The translations under genes and the position numbers were made by a program. This document shows positions 9,152-18,328 of a stretch of 54,536 nucleotides of DNA, piece after piece (position 1 is the stretch's first letter; every line of letters starts with the position of its first letter). The DNA lies in assembly GCA_028688575.1 (NCBI GenBank), contig JAQTXW010000009.1, positions 1-54,536 on the forward strand, read 5' to 3'. The notes below the pieces were generated by a model, which was not told the DNA's origin, searched no databases, and saw only the letters and a program-made list of their open reading frames with translations. Source of the DNA: Methylotenera sp. GTDB taxonomy: Bacteria; Pseudomonadota; Gammaproteobacteria; Burkholderiales; Methylophilaceae.

Positions 9152-10285
9152 TTAATTTTCTGGGATAACGGAGGCGCCCGCTTGCAAACCCTCACGTTCG
9201 AGCGATGTGACTATTTTTTCACCTTGCTTCAGACCCTCCAAAACCTCGGTGAACTCCCAATTAGCCACGCCTGAACTAATTTTCCGCTCAATCAATTGAT
9301 GTGTATCTGGCTGATATACCAACACCTTACCTCCCTCAAGTATCGCTGAAGTTGGTATGCGTAATACGTTTTCCTGTTTTTTAAGCACTACCTCAACATC
9401 TGCACTATAACCCACCAGTAATTGCCCAAATTGCGCCTCATCATCCAGTGCCACTTCGATATCGACCGTGCGTGCCTGTTTTTCAACCGCCACAATATAA
9501 GGCGCCACACGCTTTACATGCCCCGTGAGTATTTGGTTGGGCAAGGCATCTAATGTAACCCTTGCAAGCTGTCCGACAACAATTTTTGGCGCATCCACCT
9601 CATCCATTGGTGCTTCTACATAAAGACATGAAGTGTCAATTAGATCAATCGCAGGCGGCGTTGCCACACCAGGTGGTGACGGGGTGGTGTATTCACCAAG
9701 CTCGCCCACGATATCTGCCACGACCCCATCAAATGGGGCTGTAAGCGTCGTTTTACCTTGCTCGGCCTTGCTTACACTGAGTTTCGCCTGCGCCTGCAGT
9801 ATGTCTGTGCGTACGGATTCACAAGCAGCACGACGCGACTGAGCCTCATAACGGGCCTTCTCCTCAGCACCTATAGACACAAAACCACGCTGACGCAACT
9901 TCGCCATGCGCCCAGCCTCATGTTCTGCATTCTCGGCCAACACACACACCTCCCCCACTCGCTTGCGTGCACTTTCAACCTGAGATGCCGCCAAATTTAC
10001 CTGGGCTTGCTGATCGTCACTCCATAGCTGGAGCAAAATTTGACCTTTTGTAACATGATCGCCTTTTTTAACCCCCAAATAGACGATGCGGCCACCGATA
10101 ATGGGAGATAAGCGCGTTCGCTGGCAGGCTTCAATAGCGCCTGCGCGTGTGTTCGCAACAGTAGACTCTACAGTACCCGTTTTAACTTCATGCAACACAA
10201 CAGGCAAAGGTTGGGGCTGGGTAAAATACCACAGGCCCGTGCCAATCAAAGCCATCGCAATTAATAATAGGGATATGCGCCGCAT
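9152..10285 (-). CDS. HlyD/MacA-type periplasmic membrane fusion protein
   Basis: A 377-residue protein with one N-terminal membrane anchor (~4-22), a lipoyl/barrel-sandwich half (~30-90), a helical hairpin (~95-170), the second lipoyl half (TTLTAPFDGVVADIVGELGEYTTP) and beta-barrel and membrane-proximal domains to ~377. It is the first gene of the efflux operon and should couple the ABC permeases to an outer-membrane channel. The hairpin contains two cysteines (Cys113 in GEVCVLAENAEHEAG, Cys135 in RRAACESV), unusual for a periplasmic adaptor and possibly disulfide-linked. Confidence 0.88.
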   Translation of the reverse strand: MRRISLLLIAMALIGTGLWYFTQPQPLPVVLHEVKTGTVESTVANTRAGAIEACQRTRLSPIIGGRIVYLGVKKGDHVTKGQILLQLWSDDQQAQVNLAASQVESARKRVGEVCVLAENAEHEAGRMAKLRQRGFVSIGAEEKARYEAQSRRAACESVRTDILQAQAKLSVSKAEQGKTTLTAPFDGVVADIVGELGEYTTPSPPGVATPPAIDLIDTSCLYVEAPMDEVDAPKIVVGQLARVTLDALPNQILTGHVKRVAPYIVAVEKQARTVDIEVALDDEAQFGQLLVGYSADVEVVLKKQENVLRIPTSAILEGGKVLVYQPDTHQLIERKISSGVANWEFTEVLEGLKQGEKIVTSLEREGLQAGASVIPEN

Positions 10286-10579
10286 AAAGCTCTCAACAAC
10301 TCTACATTCATTAACTTACTAAGAAAAAACAGAATAAACCAACTACCAGCGCTTTCATTCTAGACTTGCTGACAATCGTAGGCAACTAATCATTTAAGTG
10401 ATCAAATATCATCAGCCAACACCAAAACTGCCTAACTCTAGACTTTCCATTGTGAATCTTGCATCCAGCATACCCCTACACAGATTCTGTTTGCACCTTC
10501 TCATTGCTCACACATCTTTTAAGACTGCTGATAAAAATCATCTGTTAAAATATCACTTTCATCTTTTGACCAGCCTGAC

Positions 10580-11506
10580 ATGCCCAAGTATTTAACTGCT
10601 GCTTTATACAAATTTGTGAGCCTGCCAGATTATCTATCACTGCAAGCACCTGTGCTTGAGGCCTGTAGGCTACACCATATCAAAGGTACACTGCTACTGG
10701 CTGAAGAAGGCATTAACGGTACCATTGCTGGCTTACCTGATGACGTACATCATCTGCTGCACTTTCTACGCAGCGCGCCGCTATTTGAAAACAGGTTTGC
10801 AGACCTTGAGCATAAAGAGTCATTTGCGGATGAGCACCCGTTCTACCGCATGAAAGTGAAACTCAAAAAAGAAATCGTCACACTAGGTGTCCCTGGAGTA
10901 AGCCCTACCAATAAGGTGGGGACTTATGTAAAACCTGAGCATTGGAATGCGCTGATTTCCGACCCTGAAGTATTGCTCATCGACACCCGCAATGACTATG
11001 AAGTAGGCATCGGCACTTTCAAAGGGGCGATTGACCCTGCAACATCGACTTTCCGCGAATTTCCTGAATATGTTGCACAGCACTTTGATAAGACCAAGCA
11101 TAAAAAAGTCGCCATGTTCTGCACTGGCGGTATCCGCTGTGAGAAGGCCTCTTCTTACATGATAGAGCAAGGCTTTGAAGAGGTGTATCATTTGCAGGGC
11201 GGTATTTTAAAATATCTGGAAACCATTCCTGAACAAGAAAGCCTATGGCAGGGCGAATGCTTTGTGTTTGATCAGCGTGTTGCTGTGAAGCACGGCTTGA
11301 CCGTTGGTGACTTTGACCAGTGCTACGCTTGCCGCCACCCACTGTCGCCTGCCGATAAGCAAAGTACGCACTATGCTGCTGGCGTATCCTGCCCGCATTG
11401 TTTTAATAAAACCTCGGCAGATAAGCGTGCCAGACTATTAGAGCGTCAAAAACAGGTGACTCTTGCCAAGCAACGCGGTGAAGTACACATAGGTGAAAAA
11501 AAATAA
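10580..11506 (+). CDS. trhO: tRNA uridine(34) hydroxylase TrhO (YceA), rhodanese domain
   Basis: A 308-residue protein. The family hydroxylates U34 of certain tRNAs to 5-hydroxyuridine using O2. It has an N-terminal acylphosphatase-like domain (~1-95, with [11 protein letters not shown]), a rhodanese domain (~120-220) with the active-site loop [10 protein letters not shown] (Cys181 to Cys187), and a C-terminal Cys cluster (CYACRHPL...SCPHCF, ~254-281) that looks metal-binding. The length is normal for the family. It starts at the ATG at 10580. The next gene begins 3 nt after its stop, implying co-transcription with an unknown protein. Confidence 0.93.
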   Translation: MPKYLTAALYKFVSLPDYLSLQAPVLEACRLHHIKGTLLLAEEGINGTIAGLPDDVHHLLHFLRSAPLFENRFADLEHKESFADEHPFYRMKVKLKKEIVTLGVPGVSPTNKVGTYVKPEHWNALISDPEVLLIDTRNDYEVGIGTFKGAIDPATSTFREFPEYVAQHFDKTKHKKVAMFCTGGIRCEKASSYMIEQGFEEVYHLQGGILKYLETIPEQESLWQGECFVFDQRVAVKHGLTVGDFDQCYACRHPLSPADKQSTHYAAGVSCPHCFNKTSADKRARLLERQKQVTLAKQRGEVHIGEKK

Positions 11507-11509
11507 CGC

Positions 11510-12175
11510 ATGGATATCACACGTGAAAAACAGGCCATCAGTGCCTACTTTAAGATACTGCAGAAAAAAGGCGCAAAAACTGGCATGCTTTACAAACGCT
11601 CAGTGTTTTTGGATCAATTAACAGCGCAGCTTGCAGACAAACCTTTAGAGCGCAGTGCTTATAGTAAAGCCATTGAACTCACCATTCAACATGTAGCAGA
11701 AAATGACTGGCATGACTGCTTAAATACTGCACGTGAATTTTATCCATTCTGGATGGGAGACATGAAATCAATTGCGGCCTTTAATGCCAAAGGTGGCTTT
11801 GACGTAGACCCGCTGCAATGGAAACCTGCATCCACTACGTTAAAGGCACTCACAGAACGGCTCCCCAGCGAAAAATTTGATGCAACAGATGCAAGGCACC
11901 TAAAAGCCTACTCCAATGCATTGCTGGAAAAAGGTGCAAATAAAACCCTATTAAGCACACGCACCAATCTTGCTAAAATACTGCTGATACAGTTAAAAGG
12001 TGCGCCTATTGACGATGCGCGCGTTTACCGCACTGCGGTTGATGCAACTTTGCCATTATTTAAAGCGGATGAAACCAAGCAATTGTTCTTATATGTGATC
12101 CGCGAGTTTTACAGCTACTGGATTGGAGATTTGAATATTCAGTCTAAGACTAAAGAAGATTCTTTTTACGACTAG
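11510..12175 (+). CDS. Unknown protein with two homologous repeats
   Basis: A 221-residue soluble, mostly helical protein that I do not recognise. Its two halves are homologous. Residues ~10-85 (AYFKILQKKGAKTGMLYKR ... REFYPFWMGD) align with ~125-213 (AYSNALLEKGANKTLLSTR ... REFYSYWIGD). Each half ends in a conserved aromatic motif REFYxxWxGD. There is no signal peptide, membrane segment or catalytic motif. It lies 3 nt after trhO, so it is probably co-expressed and perhaps functionally linked to tRNA modification, but that is context only. Confidence 0.8.
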   Translation: MDITREKQAISAYFKILQKKGAKTGMLYKRSVFLDQLTAQLADKPLERSAYSKAIELTIQHVAENDWHDCLNTAREFYPFWMGDMKSIAAFNAKGGFDVDPLQWKPASTTLKALTERLPSEKFDATDARHLKAYSNALLEKGANKTLLSTRTNLAKILLIQLKGAPIDDARVYRTAVDATLPLFKADETKQLFLYVIREFYSYWIGDLNIQSKTKEDSFYD

Positions 12176-12230
12176 AATCATTTATACAGACTAGTAAGCA
12201 TATAGCACCAGTCAGCGCAGCCAGAATAAA

Positions 12231-12267
12231 ATTCTACAGTTTAAAGCTGAAATTTAAAAAGTAGAAT
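12231..12267. terminator. Weak A/T-rich dyad after the trhO operon
   Basis: ATTCTAC (12231-12237) pairs with GTAGAAT (12261-12267), and inner TTTAAA-type pairs are possible. It sits 55 nt beyond the stop of the duplicated-repeat gene. It has no clear T-run after the stem, so termination is only a possibility. Confidence 0.25.
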
Positions 12268-12377
12268 TGATGTGGGTTTGGCCAATCTCAACACCACACT
12301 CTCAAACGCTGCCATTGATACATAGGCTTTTATTCGCATTTGTTAAACATCACTATTACTAACAGGGTCACGCACAC

Positions 12378-13139
12378 TTGCATAACACGCTACGTATCGC
12401 AACTTTCAACATCCATAAAGGCTTTACGCACTTCAATGCCAGTTACGCCATTCATCACCAGCGTGAGTTGCTGCGTGACCTGCATGCCGATGTGGTGTTT
12501 TTGCAGGAGGTAAGAGGTGGCCAGCACGGTCATAGCAAGCACGTTGCTCACTGGCCAAGTGCCAGTCAGCTAGAGTTTCTGGCAGACAGTATATGGTCTG
12601 ACTATGCTTACGGTAAAAATTCGGTTTACCCTGCTGGCCACCACGGCAATGCCCTGCTGTCTAAATTCCCGATTATCAAGACGCATAATCTGGATATTTC
12701 AGCGCATACCACAGAAGAACGCGGCATGTTACACACTGAAATCCAAATTCCTCACTGGCATGTCCCTTTGCATACCATTTGTCTGCATCTTGGCTTGTTT
12801 GCACGCTGGCGACGCTGGCAGCTAAAAATCGTAAGCGATTATATAAAAACACACATTCCTGCACACGCGCCGTTGATTATCGCGGGGGACTTTAACGATT
12901 GGGGGCAACGTTCTGGTAAAGTTTTTGCAGAACAACTCCACCTCAATGAAGTCTTTGAACATCATGCAGGCAAACCTGCGCGAAGTTTTCCTTCATGGAT
13001 GCCAGTATTAAGACTTGACCGTATCTACACACGGGGGTTTCAGATTAAGCAGGTAGAAGTGCATTCTGGCGCGCATTTTGTTAAGTTGTCCGATCACGCA
13101 ATGCTTTCCGCGACATTAGTCAGGGAACATTCATCATGA
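12378..13139 (+). CDS. Endonuclease/exonuclease/phosphatase family protein, YbhP-like
   Basis: A 253-residue EEP-fold hydrolase with the usual motifs: TFNIHKGF (~9-16), VVFLQEVRGG (~39-48), GDFNDW (~169-174), LDRIYTRG (~212-219) and SDHAMLSATL (~237-246). The start appears to be TTG at 12378, since the TFNIHKG motif lies only ten residues in and no upstream ATG is available. Its stop overlaps the start of the cardiolipin synthase gene by 4 nt, the same pairing as E. coli ybhP-clsB. The substrate (phosphodiester in lipid or nucleic acid) is unknown. Confidence 0.87.
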   Translation: MHNTLRIATFNIHKGFTHFNASYAIHHQRELLRDLHADVVFLQEVRGGQHGHSKHVAHWPSASQLEFLADSIWSDYAYGKNSVYPAGHHGNALLSKFPIIKTHNLDISAHTTEERGMLHTEIQIPHWHVPLHTICLHLGLFARWRRWQLKIVSDYIKTHIPAHAPLIIAGDFNDWGQRSGKVFAEQLHLNEVFEHHAGKPARSFPSWMPVLRLDRIYTRGFQIKQVEVHSGAHFVKLSDHAMLSATLVREHSS

Positions 13140-14290
13140 TGCGCTTTAAAGGTGGTAACCGCATTGAGTTGTTACGCAGTGGTGTGGAGTACTTCCCAGC
13201 GCTTGAAGATGCGATTCATCACGCGCAATTTGATATTTATATTCAAACTTACATATATGAAGCAGATACCATTGGCGTGCGCGTCGGCAACGCACTCATC
13301 AGCGCGGTGAAACGTGGCGTCCGTGCGCATGTATTAATCGATGGCTTTGGTTCAAAAACACTCAGCACGGAATATATAGAAACACTGAGGGCAGCAGGTG
13401 TGGATATCATGTTCTACCGCCCCAAGATTTCCCCCTGGACCTTCAAAAAGAACCGCCTCAGAAGACTGCATCAAAAAGTTACTGTTGTTGACAGCCAGAT
13501 CGCTCTTGTTGGCGGCATTAACATTATTGATGATGCCAACACCCCCAATCAGGTGCCGCCAAGAATAGATTACGCGGTGCGTATTGAAGGCCCGCTATTG
13601 CCGACCATTGCGTCCAATGTGCACAAACTATGGCAGCGGCTGGCTTGGATGCACTTTCGCGTAAAGCACGCCTATGCACACAGGCCCTCTATTCACCGCA
13701 GCCATGTCGCGGGCAGCATTAGCGCCGCTTATGTGATTAGAGATAACATTCTGCATCGACGTGATATTGAAACCGCCTATTTAAATGCAATCCGCCATGC
13801 AAAATCTGAAATCATTATTGCTAATGCTTATTTCGTACCAGGCATCAGGTTTCGTCGCGCACTCATGAGTGCAGCGCAGCGTGGCGTGCAGGTAAAATTA
13901 CTCCTGCAAGGCCGTAAAGAATATTTTTTAATGTTTGCGGTGCATGCGTTTTATGGATCATTCTTAAAAAGCGGTATTGAAATTTACGAATACCACAAAA
14001 GTTTCATGCACAGCAAGGTGGCGGTCATCGATCAGGAGTGGTCCACAGTAGGCTCATCTAATATTGATCCATTTAGCTTGTTTCTAGCACGCGAAGCCAA
14101 TATTATCATCCGAGATCAGACGTTTAGTGCACATTTGCGCACAGACATCATTAAGAATATAGAAGATGGTGCCATTCATATTACCAAGCAAAACTGGCAG
14201 AATGCATCCATTGCCATCCGCTTTGTCTCCTGGTTCGCCTACAGTGCGGTCAGATTCTTTTTAGGCCTTATCGGCTATCCAAAAGCCTAA
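13136..14290 (+). CDS. clsB: Cardiolipin synthase ClsB-like (phospholipase D family)
   Basis: A 384-residue member of the phospholipase D superfamily with two complete HKD motifs: HQKVTVVDSQIALVGGINI (~112-130) and HSKVAVIDQEWSTVGSSNI (~303-321). This fits ClsB-type cardiolipin synthases, which condense phosphatidyl donors at the inner membrane. The hydrophobic C-terminal segment (~360-380) may attach it to the membrane. No N-terminal membrane helices are present, unlike ClsA. It is translationally coupled to the EEP-family gene upstream. Confidence 0.88.
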   Translation: MMRFKGGNRIELLRSGVEYFPALEDAIHHAQFDIYIQTYIYEADTIGVRVGNALISAVKRGVRAHVLIDGFGSKTLSTEYIETLRAAGVDIMFYRPKISPWTFKKNRLRRLHQKVTVVDSQIALVGGINIIDDANTPNQVPPRIDYAVRIEGPLLPTIASNVHKLWQRLAWMHFRVKHAYAHRPSIHRSHVAGSISAAYVIRDNILHRRDIETAYLNAIRHAKSEIIIANAYFVPGIRFRRALMSAAQRGVQVKLLLQGRKEYFLMFAVHAFYGSFLKSGIEIYEYHKSFMHSKVAVIDQEWSTVGSSNIDPFSLFLAREANIIIRDQTFSAHLRTDIIKNIEDGAIHITKQNWQNASIAIRFVSWFAYSAVRFFLGLIGYPKA

Positions 14291-14321
14291 AACCACGATG
14301 TATCTGTTTAACTTCAGGGAA

Positions 14322-14340
14322 TTTAAACCCAGATTATCTA
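14322..14340. repeat. Possible solo end of the palindromic repeat family
   Basis: The sequence TTTAAACCCAGATTATCTA resembles the terminus of the dispersed palindromic element found complete at 24567-24750 and 35501-35680. No second end is visible nearby. It may be a remnant or a chance match. Confidence 0.3.
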
Positions 14341-14398
14341 TCCATCATCTCAGGATGTACGTGAATATCCATACAAAAGTGCTTTTCAGGTGCAAGCA

Positions 14399-15106
14399 AT
14401 GACTTATGCAACGCTGGAGTGGAAGGCAGGCCAACCGTTTGCCAGCGCCTTTCAGGACGTTTACTTTTCAAGTGATAACGGCCTGCTCGAAACAGAGTAT
14501 GTGTTTCTGCAAGGCAACGATTTAGCCCAGCGCTGGCAACAGCCTGCACTGGAGTCATTCACTATCGCCGAAACTGGCTTTGGCACAGGCTTAAACTTTT
14601 TGTGTGCAGCCAAATTATGGCTCGAAACCGCCCCTGAAGCAGCAATGTTAAATTTTATCAGCGCTGAAAAATATCCACTGACCTTAGCCGATATCAAAAC
14701 GGCTTTGCAACTATGGTCACAGCTAGATACATGGAGCACCCCATTACTCGCACAATATGCAACACTTATCCATACAGGCACCATCAGGCTTTATGACAAC
14801 CGCGTTCAGCTCACTTTAATGCGTGGCGATGCATGCGAGCAATTGCGTCAGCGTCACGATGATGCTGACGCATGGTTTCTCGATGGGTTTTCACCTGCTA
14901 AAAACCCTGACATGTGGCAAGCCGCACTGTTTGAACAAATGGCAAGGCTTTCTCACGCAGGTAGCACATTTGCCACATTCACCAGTGCAGGCATGGTAAG
15001 ACGGGGCTTAATGTCCGCAGGGTTTAAAGTGAGCAAGCGCAAAGGTTTTGGCAAAAAACGTGAAATGCTCCATGGAAGTTGGACAGAGGCTTGCCATGGC
15101 AACTAG
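14399..15106 (+). CDS. mnmD: tRNA 5-(aminomethyl)-2-thiouridine methyltransferase MnmD
   Basis: A 235-residue SAM-dependent methyltransferase corresponding to the N-terminal half of bifunctional MnmC. Motifs include ETGFGTGLNFL (SAM-binding glycines), DAWFLDGFSPAKNPDMW and KGFGKKREML at the C-terminus. It completes 5-methylaminomethyl-2-thiouridine in the tRNA wobble position. I place the start at the ATG at 14399, which has AGG 8 nt upstream; a GTG at 14390 overlaps that site. The oxidase half is a separate gene overlapping the last 11 nt. Confidence 0.9.
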   Translation: MTYATLEWKAGQPFASAFQDVYFSSDNGLLETEYVFLQGNDLAQRWQQPALESFTIAETGFGTGLNFLCAAKLWLETAPEAAMLNFISAEKYPLTLADIKTALQLWSQLDTWSTPLLAQYATLIHTGTIRLYDNRVQLTLMRGDACEQLRQRHDDADAWFLDGFSPAKNPDMWQAALFEQMARLSHAGSTFATFTSAGMVRRGLMSAGFKVSKRKGFGKKREMLHGSWTEACHGN

Positions 15107-16304
15107 CACCGCAATCGTAATCGGCGGCGGGATAGCGGGGTGCAGTACGGCTTTTGCACTGGCAAAACGCGGCCTGAAAATCACGCTGATTGAGCGCAAT
15201 GCAAGCATTGCCAGTGCGGCCTCTGGCAACCCTTTAGCCATGCTCTACCCACGCCTCGGTGGCGACGTGATCAGCAGCCAGTTTGCGCTGGCAACTTATA
15301 CGCACAGTTTAGCGCTATTTCAATCACTCAATCTCCCTCAAGCCGACTTTAATCAATGCGGCATGCTGCAACTGGGCTTCAACACACGGGAGCTCACGCG
15401 TATTCAAAAGGTGGCATTGCAGAGCCACCCCGAGCACATCCTGAAATTTGTCAATCGCCACCAAGCCAGCGCACTGGCTGGCATTGAGTTGACTCATGAT
15501 GCACTTTATTTCCCAGGGGCTGGCTGGGTCAACCCCAAGGCACTTTGTAACCGACTAACACAACACCCCAATATCAACATTCAAACCTCACAGGCCGTGA
15601 CTGCTGTTTCTCAGAATAAATGCCAGTTAATGAACCATCATGGCAGCCAAACCCTCACCGCAGACATTATCGTAATAGCGAACGCCAATGATGCGCAGCA
15701 ACTGCTACCCGATATACCACTTAATATCCATGTAGTACGTGGCCAAGTGAGTCTGATTAAGGCGACCACCACTAGCCGCGCACTCAACACCATACTCTGC
15801 AGTGATGGCTATTTAAGCCCAGCACGCTATCTGCACCAAGAAATAGCGCAACATTGTCTGGGCGCAACATTCTCTACTGAGCAAACACATAGTCTTGCGG
15901 TCAATGCAGATGACCATGATAAAAATCTTGAAAAGCTTAAACACTTATCACTTGCCTTGCATGAAGACCTGCAACACAAGGTGACTGATGGGCGCGCGTC
16001 TTTAAGGTGTAGGGCGATTGATTACTGGCCACTGGCTGGGCAATTACTCGATGCCTCCAGACTCAGAGCCACTCCGCCGCGGCCCAGTGCCTCTGTTGAG
16101 TGTTTACCCTGGGTTGGAGGGCTATACCTCAATATTGCACACGGCAGCAAAGGCTTTTCCACGGCACCACTATGTGCAGAACTCATTGCACAGCAAATTT
16201 TTAACGAGCCATCCGCAATTCACAGTGAGTTTACAGGCTGGCTTAATCCGAATCGTTTTTTATTGCGCGATCTGGGATTAAAACGTCTCGCTAAAATGCG
16301 TTAA
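15096..16304 (+). CDS. mnmC: tRNA U34 FAD-dependent oxidase (MnmC C-terminal half)
   Basis: About 402 residues from the ATG at 15096, which has a GAGG ribosome binding site 7 nt upstream. An in-frame ATG at 15048 is less likely. The FAD-binding fold begins immediately (VIGGGIAGCSTAFALAKRG), followed by SAASGNPLAMLYPRL, a family hallmark. It removes the carboxymethyl group from cmnm5s2U34 before MnmD methylates the product. In many proteobacteria the two activities form a single protein. Here they are in different reading frames with an 11-nt overlap, which I read as a genuine split with translational coupling. Confidence 0.88.
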   Translation: MATSTAIVIGGGIAGCSTAFALAKRGLKITLIERNASIASAASGNPLAMLYPRLGGDVISSQFALATYTHSLALFQSLNLPQADFNQCGMLQLGFNTRELTRIQKVALQSHPEHILKFVNRHQASALAGIELTHDALYFPGAGWVNPKALCNRLTQHPNINIQTSQAVTAVSQNKCQLMNHHGSQTLTADIIVIANANDAQQLLPDIPLNIHVVRGQVSLIKATTTSRALNTILCSDGYLSPARYLHQEIAQHCLGATFSTEQTHSLAVNADDHDKNLEKLKHLSLALHEDLQHKVTDGRASLRCRAIDYWPLAGQLLDASRLRATPPRPSASVECLPWVGGLYLNIAHGSKGFSTAPLCAELIAQQIFNEPSAIHSEFTGWLNPNRFLLRDLGLKRLAKMR

Positions 16305-16313
16305 AATCGTACC

Positions 16314-18194
16314 ATGCAGAATTTAGAAATCGAGCTTAAGCAAAACCAGCAACACTTGCTCAAAAATCCCAAAGACCTCAATGCACAAATCAACTGCGGT
16401 AATCTGTGCGTAGAACTTAAACGATACGAAGAGGCTGCCGGCTATTTCAGGAGGCTTTTACGCGTATTTAAAAACAATCAGGATTTACAAAATGCCTTAT
16501 GCTATGCCTTGCAGGAACTTGGCAATGAGGCGCACATGCAAGGCCGCTATATCATAGCAGAAGCCTGCTTTGAAGAGGCATTGCAACACCAGCCCAACAA
16601 TGCAGGCTACCGCTACAACTTAGCTAATGCACAGCGCGAGCTGGGTAAAGCCAGAGAAGCTGAGTTGCAATATCAAAAAGCCATTCAAATTAACCCTGAA
16701 GATGCCGACTTTTATAATAACTTAGGTAATGTACAGCGCGAGCTGGGGCAGCTGGATTTAGCCATTGCGAGTTATGAGCATGCACTCAGGCTTAACCCTG
16801 ATCTTTATCACGCCAAAGTGCATCTGGTGCATCAAAAACAGCATATCTGTGATTGGCGGGGGCTAGACCACGCAATCACAGAAATTCGGCACTGGGTGAA
16901 ATCACGCCCCAACGCACAAGTTTCACCTTTTGCTTTTTTAGCAATGCCTGCTACAACGGCCGAAGAACAAAAAATATGCGCAGATAACTGGGTTAATAAT
17001 CGCTATGCAAAACTGATTGAAATGGGCAAAAACCTTCACTTCACCCGCACAAAAAACACCGTGCATAAAAAAATTAAGATTGGCTACCTATCCGCTGACT
17101 TTAGACTACATCCGCTTGCCTTTCTTATCAGTGAACTCATCGAACTACACAATAGAACACAATTTGAAGTCATTGCATTTTCATTTGGCGTCAACGACAA
17201 ATCTGCGGCACGCGTAAGACTAGAGAAAGCCTTTGATCAGTTTTATGATATTCGCGCACTTTCTGAAATGGATGCCGCCGCACTCATACACCAAAAAAAT
17301 ATTGACATACTGGTGGATTTAACTGGCTTTACGCAGACCAGCCGTAGCGGCATTGCCGCACTGCGCCCTGCACCTATCAACGTCAATTGGCTTGGCTTCC
17401 CTGGCACAATGGGCGGCATTAAAGATACACCGCTCTATGATTACTTGCTCACAGACAATTTCATTACCCCTGATGACAGCAACGCAAACCAGACTGAAAA
17501 ATACGCTGAAGCACTAGCGTCACTGCCTTACAGCTATCAACCCAATGACCGTAAACGCCCTGCAGGCGAAACACTTACTCGACAGGCATACAGCCTGCCT
17601 GAAAATGCCTTTGTATTCTGCTGCTTTAACCAGAGCTTCAAGATTACCGAAGAAATATTTGCCATTTGGATGAGGCTACTCAAAGCCAAGCCAGACAGTG
17701 TCTTATGGCTGCTGGAGTGCAACCCTTGGGCAAAAGAGAATCTAAAGCGTGAAGCAGAAATTGCAGGTGTCGCCTCTTCACGTCTTATTTTTGCGCCTCG
17801 TGTCAGCATCGCAGACCACTTGGCGCGACATGCACATGCAGATCTCTTTTTAGATACGCTCCCCTACAACGCACACACGACCTGCAGCGATGCCTTATGG
17901 ATGGGCTTACCTGTGCTCACCTGCGCAGGCAGCACGTTTGCATCACGCGTTGCTGGCAGTTTAATTAACGCGGCAGGGTTAAGCGAATGGGTCACCTATT
18001 CTCTCAAAGACTATGAACAAAAAGCGCTCGAATTTGCACAGCATCCTGAGGTGATTTTACGTGCAAAACAAAAACTTTTAGCAGAGAAAATGTATTCTGG
18101 ATTATTTGACACAGCCAAATTTGCACAAGCATTAGAAACCCAATATCAACGCATGTGGCAACATTATCTTGCGCAAAATGATATTGAAAATTAG
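16314..18194 (+). CDS. TPR protein with SPINDLY/O-GlcNAc transferase-type domain
   Basis: A 626-residue cytoplasmic protein. The N-terminal ~170 residues contain TPR-like helical repeats (e.g. NNAGYRYNLANAQRELGKAREAELQYQKAI cut by PEDADFYNNLGNVQRELG). The rest, from about residue 245 (KIKIGYLSADFRLHP), resembles the glycosyltransferase-41 catalytic region of SPINDLY/OGT, including NWLGFPGTMG, the Rossmann-like VFCCFNQSFKI and DLFLDTLPYNAHTTCSDALWMGLPVLT. It probably transfers a sugar to Ser/Thr of a protein. It follows mnmC by 9 nt. The neighbouring pilU gives a weak hint that pili or surface proteins are targets; this is inference. Confidence 0.85.
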   Translation: MQNLEIELKQNQQHLLKNPKDLNAQINCGNLCVELKRYEEAAGYFRRLLRVFKNNQDLQNALCYALQELGNEAHMQGRYIIAEACFEEALQHQPNNAGYRYNLANAQRELGKAREAELQYQKAIQINPEDADFYNNLGNVQRELGQLDLAIASYEHALRLNPDLYHAKVHLVHQKQHICDWRGLDHAITEIRHWVKSRPNAQVSPFAFLAMPATTAEEQKICADNWVNNRYAKLIEMGKNLHFTRTKNTVHKKIKIGYLSADFRLHPLAFLISELIELHNRTQFEVIAFSFGVNDKSAARVRLEKAFDQFYDIRALSEMDAAALIHQKNIDILVDLTGFTQTSRSGIAALRPAPINVNWLGFPGTMGGIKDTPLYDYLLTDNFITPDDSNANQTEKYAEALASLPYSYQPNDRKRPAGETLTRQAYSLPENAFVFCCFNQSFKITEEIFAIWMRLLKAKPDSVLWLLECNPWAKENLKREAEIAGVASSRLIFAPRVSIADHLARHAHADLFLDTLPYNAHTTCSDALWMGLPVLTCAGSTFASRVAGSLINAAGLSEWVTYSLKDYEQKALEFAQHPEVILRAKQKLLAEKMYSGLFDTAKFAQALETQYQRMWQHYLAQNDIEN

Positions 18195-18328
18195 CCTTTA
18201 CAGCTCAGCCCGCACTGAGAAATTGTGCTAAAGTCTTACCTGCTTACCAAGCGAATTAACTTATTAAATTAAGCTATCACAAAGATTTAACACATAAGTA
18301 TTTTGGAATAATGCGTTAGGAATAGACC

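Noticed and set aside
10398..10595. A plus-strand frame before trhO
   Set aside because: It overlaps the trhO start, has no ribosome binding site and its composition is low-complexity A/T-driven; it looks like untranslated leader.
15048..15095. Longer N-terminus for the MnmC oxidase half
   Set aside because: The FAD-binding motif begins just after the ATG at 15096, which has a good ribosome binding site; the extension lacks one and would lie inside mnmD.
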